From Desulfolinea sp050305405 (GTDB taxonomy: Bacteria; Chloroflexota; Anaerolineae; Anaerolineales; Villigracilaceae), in contig JBNLFG010000001.1 of assembly GCA_050305405.1 (NCBI GenBank), positions 248,001 to 312,000 of the forward strand: DNA of 64,000 bases, read 5' to 3'. How positions within the stretch are numbered: the stretch's first letter is position 1; each line of letters begins with the position of its first letter. This document shows, piece by piece, positions 58,954 through 64,000 of this stretch. The notes beneath the pieces were generated by a model. That model was not told where the DNA came from. It did no database searches and worked only from the letters and a program-made list of their open reading frames with translations. The position numbers were made by a program, and so were the translations under genes.

Positions 58954-58980
58954 AAACGCCGCGCTACTCGCGCGGCGTTT
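58954..58980. terminator. Bidirectional terminator
   Basis: AAACGCCGCGC / GCGCGGCGTTT (58954-58964 with 58970-58980), loop 5, T-run on both strands. It serves the acidic-protein gene and the convergent TrmH gene, whose stop lies inside the stem. Confidence 0.9.
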
Positions 58981-59770
58981 TTTGCATTAATCCATAAAGA
59001 AAGATGCCTGCCGCCACTCCCAAATTGAGCGATGTACCGCGCCCACACATTGGTAAGGATACCAACTCATCACAAGCTGCGATCTGCTCCGCAGAAAGTC
59101 CCTTTTGCTCGCTGCCGAGCAATAGCACCCAACCTTTTTCACCCAAATTTAGAGAGCCGAGATCACTCGTCCCACGTGCTGAAGTGCCAAGAAGTTGCAG
59201 CGCATTTTTCTCTGTCCATCCAACGAAATCGCCAAAGGATGTGCGCACAACCGGCTTCCAGAAGAGCGCACCCATACTCGCCCGCACCACTTTGGGATGA
59301 TAAATATCCACCCCGCCATCAAGCAGGATCAACGCATCCGCACCGACCGCGTCAAGTGTACGCAGGATCGTCCCGACATTGCCGGGGTCTTGCGGCGCGA
59401 GCACTGCTGCACCATATCGGAAGTTTTTCAGACCTGCCAGTGTGGTTACGCGCTGCTGCACGGAGGCGAGAATCCCTTGCGGGTTTTCCTTACCCGCCAG
59501 AGAGCGGAATATATCGGCAGAGGCCGACTGGCAACGAATGCCTTTTTTGGCGGAAGCAAGCAAAAGGTCGTGGGCGTACTCGCTGGTCAGCAAATCGGGG
59601 GCGTAGAGAATTGTATCCACATCCCAATCCGCTTCAACCGCGGCACCGACATGGTGTATCCCCTCAACGAGGAAAAGCCCGCTTTCTTTACGAGCTTTGG
59701 CCTGGCTAAGGGCACGAAATTCTTTGACAAGCGAGTTATTACGACTGGTGAGCATTTCGGTTTCGGTCAT
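58964..59770 (-). CDS. TrmH/SpoU-family RNA methyltransferase
   Basis: A 268-residue 2'-O-ribose methyltransferase of the SPOUT class, most likely acting on 23S rRNA or tRNA. An N-terminal SpoU substrate-binding domain covers about residues 1-95. The knot domain follows: APQDPGNVGTILRTLDAVGAD (motif I), LLGSEQKGLS (motif II) and LPMCGRGTSLNLGVAAGI (motif III). All are intact. The ATG at 59770 is preferred as TACAAT ends 6 bases before it. The longer TTG start at 59788 would lie upstream of the -10 box. Confidence 0.9.
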   Translation of the reverse strand: MTETEMLTSRNNSLVKEFRALSQAKARKESGLFLVEGIHHVGAAVEADWDVDTILYAPDLLTSEYAHDLLLASAKKGIRCQSASADIFRSLAGKENPQGILASVQQRVTTLAGLKNFRYGAAVLAPQDPGNVGTILRTLDAVGADALILLDGGVDIYHPKVVRASMGALFWKPVVRTSFGDFVGWTEKNALQLLGTSARGTSDLGSLNLGEKGWVLLLGSEQKGLSAEQIAACDELVSLPMCGRGTSLNLGVAAGIFLYGLMQKTPRE

Positions 59771-59776
59771 GGGGTG

Positions 59777-59782
59777 ATTGTA
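59777..59782 (-). promoter_or_regulatory. -10 element just before the TrmH-type gene
   Basis: TACAAT on the minus strand with six bases between it and the ATG at 59770. The divergent aminotransferase gene starts 64 bases away. Confidence 0.45.
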
Positions 59783-59833
59783 CAACAATTTTGATGTACA
59801 CTATAGGGAATCTTGACGAAAACAGGAGCCAAC

Positions 59834-60943
59834 ATGAAAGAATACAAAGACCTGAACCCAACCGAGCGCGTGCTGCTGGGACCGGGACCAAGCATGGCAT
59901 CGCCGCGCGTGGTTCGCACCATGGCAACTCCGCCGGTGGGACATCTTGACCCTGCCCTGCTAAAGATTTACACCGAAGAACAAGAGTTGCTGCGCTATGT
60001 CTTTAACACCAAAAACGAGTGGACTTTTGCACTCTCTGGCACGGGCACATCTGCAATGGAAGCGGCCATGGCGAATCTGGTTGAACCAGGCGATGCCGTG
60101 CTGGTAGCTGTGATCGGCTATTTCGGTACGAGGCTGGCAGAGATCGCTTCGCGCTTGGGCGCCGAAGTGGATACGGTCGAGCGTCCGTTGGGTGAGATTT
60201 TGAGTGTGGAAGAAGTAGAAGCTGCGCTGAAAGTAAAACCCTACAAAGTTTTCGGCATCGTCCACGCTGAAACATCGACGGGCGCTGAGCAGCTTCATAT
60301 CGGCAAGATCGCCAAAGCCGCCCATGAGCAAGGCGCGCTGGTCGTGCTGGATACGGTCACATCGCTCGGGAGCATCCCTGTGCTCGTCGATGAGTGGGAT
60401 GTGGACATCGCCTATTCCGCCAGCCAGAAGAGCCTTTCTGCGCCTTCTGGACTAGCGCCAATCACGGTCAGCGCACGCGCACGCAAGGCAATCTCTAAAC
60501 GCAAGGTACCCGTCTCGAGCTTTTACTTTGACTTGCAAAGCTACGCCAATTATTGGATCAATCACGGCTATCATCACACCGCATCAGCGACTCTGCACTA
60601 TGCCCTGCGTGAAGCCCTGCGCATCACCTACGAAGAGGGTCTGGAGGCACGCTACGCCCGTCACCGCGCGAATGCAGAGCTGCTCTGGGCAGGATTGGAA
60701 GAAATCGGCGCACCGCCCTTTATTCCCGCAGAATATCGTCTGCCTCCACTTACAACGGCTGTTGTCCCAGAGGGGATTGCACCACATGAATTACGCGCAA
60801 AATTACTGAATGACTATAATCTCGAGATCGCAGGCGGATTTGGCGCACTGAAAGATAAAGTTTGGCGCATCGGCTTAATGGGCTACTCGAGCCGCCGAGA
60901 AAACATCACATTGCTATTGGCAGCGATGAAAGATTTAATGTAA
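59834..60943 (+). CDS. Class V aminotransferase (alanine/serine-glyoxylate type)
   Basis: A 369-residue PLP-dependent enzyme close to alanine- or serine-glyoxylate aminotransferase. GPGPSMASPRV near residue 17 and SGTGTSAMEAAMANL near residue 66 are family patterns. The lysine is in SASQKSLSAPSGL near residue 195. VLDTVTSLG lies before it, carrying the pyridine-nitrogen-binding aspartate. AGGAG 6 bases before ATG 59834 sets the start. It would transfer an amino group from alanine or serine to glyoxylate, or serve in a photorespiration-like or serine pathway. Confidence 0.9.
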   Translation: MKEYKDLNPTERVLLGPGPSMASPRVVRTMATPPVGHLDPALLKIYTEEQELLRYVFNTKNEWTFALSGTGTSAMEAAMANLVEPGDAVLVAVIGYFGTRLAEIASRLGAEVDTVERPLGEILSVEEVEAALKVKPYKVFGIVHAETSTGAEQLHIGKIAKAAHEQGALVVLDTVTSLGSIPVLVDEWDVDIAYSASQKSLSAPSGLAPITVSARARKAISKRKVPVSSFYFDLQSYANYWINHGYHHTASATLHYALREALRITYEEGLEARYARHRANAELLWAGLEEIGAPPFIPAEYRLPPLTTAVVPEGIAPHELRAKLLNDYNLEIAGGFGALKDKVWRIGLMGYSSRRENITLLLAAMKDLM

Positions 60944-60957
60944 ACTATCACCCTTGA

Positions 60958-61056
60958 TTCTGCGAGGAAGTCGGCTCCCCGATAAAGCAGTTTTTTATTC
61001 TCAACAACAAGATTGCTTCCTCCATTTGGGAGCGTATGTCGCTCCGCTCGCAAATC
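60958..61056. repeat. Dispersed repeat, family 1, copy 3
   Basis: TCTGCGAGGAAG, AAAGCAGTTTTT, AAGATTGCTTCCTCC and GCTCCGCTCGCAAATCC form the family pattern. It fills the gap before the lipoprotein gene. Confidence 0.6.
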
Positions 61057-61091
61057 CAAATTATTCTATGTTGTGTACCAAAGGAGAAAAG

Positions 61092-61562
61092 ATGAAAACA
61101 AAACACGCCCTATTTATTATCATGATCTTCGTGCTCGCCTTTACGGCTGCCTGCGGTGGTGGCGCTGCAACATCCGCTCCGCCCGCTGAAGCGCCTGTCG
61201 AGGCTCCCGCCGAAGAACCGGCAGCCGAAGCGCCAGTGGAAGAAGCCGCTGAAGCGCCCGCCGAGGAACCGGCAGAAGAAACGGCTGCCACGTCAGAATT
61301 TCCGCTTCCTGATGACGCCAGCAATGTAATGGCCCTTGGCGATGGCGTGACCAACTTCCAGACCGCGCTCAGCATCCCCGACGTGGTGACCTTCTACCGT
61401 TTCGCCTTCCCGGACTACACCGAACGTGAAATTCTGACCGTCATTACAGATGCATCTTTAAATCTCGTCTTTGACGGGCATGCAAGCGGCAAAGCGATCG
61501 TTGTTCAAGGTTTCCCGATGGGCGACGTGACTAACGTCAGCATCCGCCTTGAAGCGGAATAA
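61092..61562 (+). CDS. Lipoprotein with Ala/Glu/Pro-rich linker
   Basis: A 156-residue exported protein. Signal peptide ends FTAACG (cysteine 21). Residues ~30-65 are repeats of the type APVEAPAEEP and EAPAEEPAEE, an acidic linker. The C-terminal ~85 residues form a small globular domain with TFYRFAFPDYTEREILTV. I do not recognise this domain. AAGGAG 6 bases before ATG 61092 sets the start; earlier in-frame starts lie in repeat DNA. It is its own unit ended by a terminator. Confidence 0.82.
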   Translation: MKTKHALFIIMIFVLAFTAACGGGAATSAPPAEAPVEAPAEEPAAEAPVEEAAEAPAEEPAEETAATSEFPLPDDASNVMALGDGVTNFQTALSIPDVVTFYRFAFPDYTEREILTVITDASLNLVFDGHASGKAIVVQGFPMGDVTNVSIRLEAE

Positions 61563-61578
61563 AAAGTAACGTATTTCG

Positions 61579-61616
61579 TAGTGCGTATTGCGTAATAACT
61601 TACGCAATACGCACTA
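61579..61616 (+). terminator. Terminator of the lipoprotein gene
   Basis: A perfect 17-bp stem (61579-61595 with 61600-61616) followed by TTTTTTAA. It ends 10 bases before the VanZ-like start. Confidence 0.9.
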
Positions 61617-61626
61617 TTTTTTAACT

Positions 61627-61986
61627 ATGAATTTTTTAGACAAACTCCCCAAATGGCTGCCCGCGCTTGTGATGATGGCGCTCATCTTCGCCTTTTCCGC
61701 AACCCCATCAAGCGGACTGCCCAATTTCGATGCCGCAGATTTCATCATCAAAAAGGGCGCCCACATGCTGGGATACGCGCTGCTTGCACTCTCGTATCTA
61801 CGCGCCTTCGACGGCAAGCTCGACAAATGGAAACTGATCTGGCTGCTGGCAATCCTCTACGCCGCATCCGATGAGTTTCACCAGTCATTCGTCGCGGGGC
61901 GTGGCTCGACAGCGATGGATGTGGGGATTGATTCTATTGGGGCTGGCTTGGGGTTATTGTGGGCAAAAAAGAAATTCAAGAATTAA
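61627..61986 (+). CDS. VanZ-like membrane protein
   Basis: A 119-residue protein with four predicted helices. It has the VanZ-family motifs SATPSSGLP, KKGAHMLGYALLALSYL and SDEFHQSFVAGRGSTAMDVGID. No function is known for most members; VanZ itself gives teicoplanin resistance by an unclear route. The start is set at ATG 61627, because the earlier in-frame start lies in the terminator of the gene upstream. Confidence 0.87.
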   Translation: MNFLDKLPKWLPALVMMALIFAFSATPSSGLPNFDAADFIIKKGAHMLGYALLALSYLRAFDGKLDKWKLIWLLAILYAASDEFHQSFVAGRGSTAMDVGIDSIGAGLGLLWAKKKFKN

Positions 61987-61988
61987 AA

Positions 61989-62019
61989 AGTAGGGGCGGG
62001 TCCAAGACCCGCCCCTACT
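61989..62019. terminator. Bidirectional hairpin between VanZ-like gene and scpA
   Basis: A perfect 13-bp stem (61989-62001 with 62007-62019), loop CCAAG. It lies between two convergent genes. Confidence 0.75.
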
Positions 62020-62049
62020 AAAACCTAACGTCTACAATCTAAAGCCTAT

Positions 62050-62829
62050 CTACTCAAACTCCAGCTCGAAGTCTTCGTCTTCTGAAAACTCCCCAACTCG
62101 CTCGATCTCAATATCACTAAACAGTCCATCCTGATGTATATGCAGACGATGACGTTTCACCAACTCCAACATGGCTAAAAAGGTGACCGCCACTTCAATA
62201 CGACTATTCGCCCCGTCGATCATTTTGCGGAAGGTCGTCCGCTCTTGACTACTCAAAAAGCGCACAATATGCTGCACCTTCTCGCGGATCGTCACTTTGG
62301 GCGCGCGGATCACTGTTCCCAGCTCGGCTTTTTCGGCTTCACGGGCAAAAATTCTTTCGGCCGCATGAACGAGATCCGTCAAGGTCACTTCCCCCATCTC
62401 AAAACGGGCTTCAACCTTGGGCGGGGCAGCGATCCGCAGGTACGTCCGCAAATCCTGCGCCTGTCGCTCCTTCATCCAGCCCGCTATTTCCTTGAACTTC
62501 TTATACAATCGCAACTGGCGCGCCAACGCTTCGCCGGGATCTTCCTCGCCAGCTTCACGCACAGGCGGGCGCGGTAGCAGCGCTTCCGATTTGATCTGGA
62601 TCAGTTTCGCCGCAATCACCAAAAACGCCGAAATCTCTTCGGCATCCATTTCCTCTTCCAAACCGCGAATACGCTCCAGATACTGATCGGTGACCAACGC
62701 CAAAGAGACGCTCGTGATGTCGAGTTCGGCGTGCTCGATCAGGCTCAACAACAGGTCAAGTGGGCCTTCAAAAACAGGCGTACTGACGGTATATTTTTTG
62801 GTTTGGTTTTCGGCAATACTGATGGTCAT
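62050..62829 (-). CDS. scpA: Segregation and condensation protein A
   Basis: A 259-residue kleisin. The N-terminal pattern FEGPLDLLLSLIEHAELDIT (about residues 19-38) and IAAKLIQIKSEALLPRP are hallmarks. ScpA links the heads of SMC with ScpB to form the condensin ring, which helps segregate the chromosome. scpB is not in the window. A -10 box ends 8 bases before its ATG, so its transcript appears leaderless. It is divergent from moaC. Confidence 0.95.
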   Translation of the reverse strand: MTISIAENQTKKYTVSTPVFEGPLDLLLSLIEHAELDITSVSLALVTDQYLERIRGLEEEMDAEEISAFLVIAAKLIQIKSEALLPRPPVREAGEEDPGEALARQLRLYKKFKEIAGWMKERQAQDLRTYLRIAAPPKVEARFEMGEVTLTDLVHAAERIFAREAEKAELGTVIRAPKVTIREKVQHIVRFLSSQERTTFRKMIDGANSRIEVAVTFLAMLELVKRHRLHIHQDGLFSDIEIERVGEFSEDEDFELEFE

Positions 62830-62837
62830 AAGGCGAG

Positions 62838-62843
62838 ATTATA
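62838..62843 (-). promoter_or_regulatory. -10 element just before scpA
   Basis: TATAAT on the minus strand, with 8 bases to the ATG at 62829. No ribosome site is present. Confidence 0.55.
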
Positions 62844-62849
62844 ACAGAA

Positions 62850-62941
62850 CATGCCTCCGCGAGGAGCGTGCTTTTACGACGATGCGGTCTCATATTTTCA
62901 AAAAATTGCTTCGACGATAAAGCTGCCTCGCAAAATCGTCC
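62850..62941. repeat. Dispersed repeat, family 1, copy 4
   Basis: CGCGAGGAGCGTGC, TTGCTTCGACGATAAAGCTG and CCTCGCAAAATCG. It fills the gap between the divergent scpA and moaC promoters. Confidence 0.65.
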
Positions 62942-62961
62942 AACTTAGATACGACCTACGG

Positions 62962-62967
62962 TATAAT
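62962..62967 (+). promoter_or_regulatory. -10 element just before moaC
   Basis: TATAAT, with 7 bases to the ATG at 62975. No ribosome site between. Confidence 0.55.
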
Positions 62968-62974
62968 CGCCGAC

Positions 62975-63451
62975 ATGACAAATTTGACCCACATAGACGA
63001 AACAGGCAAAGCCCACATGGTAGACGTGGGCGCAAAACCGGATAGCGAACGCGTCGCCGTGGCGCGTGGCGAAGTAAAAATGCTAAAGACGACATTTGAC
63101 CTGATCGCCGCAGGCAACATGAAAAAAGGCGACGTCTTGACAGTTGCCCAAATCGCAGGCATCAACGGCGCGAAACAGACATCCAACTTGATTCCGTTAT
63201 GTCATCCCCTGCCGCTCACACACATCTCGGTCGAACTCCGCCTGGACGAATCTTTGCCCGGCGTACAGATCACCGCCTCCGCGCGCCTGCGCGGCAAAAC
63301 CGGCGTCGAGATGGAAGCCCTGACAGCCGTCTCCGTCGCCGCCCTGACGATCTACGATATGGCCAAAGCCGCCGAAAAGACGATGGTCATCCAAAACATT
63401 CGTCTTGTTGAGAAACATGGCGGGCAAAGCGGTGATGTTGTAAATGAGTAA
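62975..63451 (+). CDS. moaC: Cyclic pyranopterin monophosphate synthase MoaC
   Basis: A 158-residue MoaC, which makes cPMP with MoaA. MVDVGAKPDSERVAVARG near residue 11, LIPLCHPLPLTHI near residue 72 and KTGVEMEALTAVSVAALTIYDMAKA near residue 110 are the conserved catalytic parts. Length matches the family. It starts 7 bases after a TATAAT and has no ribosome binding site. moaD and moaE follow, spaced apart by repeats; moaA is not seen. It supplies the precursor for the Mo hydroxylase cofactor. Confidence 0.96.
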   Translation: MTNLTHIDETGKAHMVDVGAKPDSERVAVARGEVKMLKTTFDLIAAGNMKKGDVLTVAQIAGINGAKQTSNLIPLCHPLPLTHISVELRLDESLPGVQITASARLRGKTGVEMEALTAVSVAALTIYDMAKAAEKTMVIQNIRLVEKHGGQSGDVVNE

Positions 63452-63575
63452 TAGCTCCTGAGCGGAGGACTGAGCAATCCACAGGATGTATCGAAGTCCG
63501 CAGTCGAAGGCCGGCCTTACTGAAACACCGCTCTTCGACTTCACTCCCTATCCGTCGTTCCGCTCAGAGACTGAA
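63451..63575. repeat. Dispersed repeat, family 2, copy 3
   Basis: GCTCCTGAGCGGAGGACTGAG ... CGAAGTCCGCAGTCGAAGG ... CTCTTCGACTTCACTCC ... CCGCTCAGAGACTG. It is a loose inverted repeat between moaC and moaD. Confidence 0.6.
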
Positions 63576-63607
63576 ATTTATTGTAGAGAAAATTTAGAGA
63601 ATATCCC

Positions 63608-63856
63608 ATGCACAAAGTAAACGTCCTCTTTTTCGCCACCTTCCGCACTCGCGCGGGACGCTCATCGCTCGAAGTTGAACTCAACGACAACGCGACGGTC
63701 GGCGAACTCAAAGATTTGTTGGTAGCTGAAATCCCCGCACTGGAAGCATCCCTGCACCATACACTCGTCTCCATCAACCGCGAATTCGCCTTCGATGATG
63801 AAGTCATCCCCGAAGGCGCGGAAGTCGCATTGTTCCCACCTGTAAGCGGAGGATAG
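63608..63856 (+). CDS. moaD: Molybdopterin synthase sulfur carrier subunit MoaD
   Basis: An 82-residue ubiquitin-fold protein. It starts VNVLFFATFRTRAG and ends PPVSGG; the di-glycine tail is adenylated and thiocarboxylated to deliver sulfur. SLEVELNDNATVGELKDLL is the typical ubiquitin-like middle. It would partner with MoaE, whose gene appears to begin at the window's end. No strong ribosome site is seen upstream. Confidence 0.95.
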   Translation: MHKVNVLFFATFRTRAGRSSLEVELNDNATVGELKDLLVAEIPALEASLHHTLVSINREFAFDDEVIPEGAEVALFPPVSGG

Positions 63857-63859
63857 TGT

Positions 63860-63938
63860 CACTGCGAGGAAGGCTTTAGCCTAACATTTCAGTCTCCATC
63901 GCAAGAAGGAGATTGCTTCGCTTCGCTCACAATGACAT
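63860..63938. repeat. Dispersed repeat, family 1, copy 5
   Basis: CACTGCGAGGAAGGC, GGAGATTGCTTCGCTTCG and CTCACAATGACAT. It stands between moaD and the start of the next gene. Confidence 0.6.
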
Positions 63939-63950
63939 ATCAAAAAACTT

Positions 63951-64000
63951 ATGACAAACTCTAACTTCCCCACCATCTTCTCCATCACCGAAGACGAGAT
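63951..64000 (+). CDS. moaE: Start of probable molybdopterin synthase catalytic subunit MoaE
   Basis: Only 16 codons are present: MTNSNFPTIFSITEDE, open to the edge. The IFSITEDE pattern fits the beginning of MoaE, which joins with MoaD. Its place directly after moaD supports this. Without the remainder it is uncertain. Confidence 0.6.
   Translation, partial: MTNSNFPTIFSITEDE

Noticed and set aside
1..64000. tRNA, rRNA, CRISPR array, transposase, integrase
   Set aside because: I found no T-arm GGTTCGAAT-type signatures, no rRNA blocks, no regularly spaced direct repeats and no transposase or integrase motifs. A machine search could still find a divergent tRNA.

Overview
The window looks like a chromosomal stretch of a Chloroflexota bacterium, most likely class Anaerolineae. 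This is inferred from gene content (class II aldolase, Ni-superoxide dismutase, a Mo-hydroxylase with FAD-FeS fusion, many P/T-rich lipoproteins, several genes apparently starting at the transcription start) and from the dense intergenic palindromes; nothing in the window is a phylogenetic marker strong enough to settle it. Most genes are ordinary chromosomal ones. I saw no rRNA, tRNA, CRISPR array, transposase or prophage.

Layout. 1-8.6 kb: an edge gene, a SulP transporter, a dihydropyrimidinase, an SLC13-type transporter, a DUF2270-DUF2179 membrane fusion with an unknown partner, and a PLP enzyme. 8.8-16 kb: a PAS-PAS-GAF-HD-GYP sensor coupled to a membrane protein, a THUMP RNA methyltransferase, an AlkA-like glycosylase, an ATP-grasp protein and MtaB. 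16-22.6 kb: rpsU (S21, TTG start) with a CarD-like regulator, a CrtI/RetSat-like oxidoreductase, a TIR protein next to a SUMF-fold lipoprotein, the nickel superoxide dismutase pair sodN/sodX, and a 7Fe ferredoxin divergent from it. 22.8-33.5 kb: a MacAB-like efflux operon, a GltD-like flavoprotein, an AhpD-like protein, an M32 carboxypeptidase, a lipoprotein, an SGNH hydrolase, fructose-bisphosphate aldolase and a helical unknown. 33.5-49.7 kb: a molybdenum hydroxylase (fused FAD-FeS subunit, small membrane protein, Mo subunit), its accessory proteins YqeB and a YqeC-MocA fusion, an S10 peptidase, two tandem lipid kinases and a PlsC acyltransferase. 49.8-64 kb: SAM-dependent methyltransferase, adenosylhomocysteinase and convergent adenosine-kinase-like PfkB protein (SAM by-product recycling), a RelA/SpoT protein, moeA, a VKOR-type protein, a TrmH-type methyltransferase, a class V aminotransferase, lipoprotein, VanZ-like protein, scpA, and moaC, moaD and the start of moaE. 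moeA, moaC, moaD, moaE, the YqeC-MocA fusion and YqeB together would supply and mature the cofactor of the Mo hydroxylase.

The most unusual structure lies between yqeB and the S10 peptidase gene (40.2-44.1 kb). Four visibly AT-rich, unrelated genes sit there, separated by partial copies of the last 90 bases of yqeB and the first ~90 bases of the S10 gene. The copies differ from the genuine ends like orthologues from other strains. This reads as a gene-capture array built by repeated recombination between conserved flanking genes. Other notable themes are the dispersed palindromic repeats, three of which appear inside protein-coding genes in frame, and a set of -10 elements placed 6-8 bases before start codons, suggesting leaderless transcripts.
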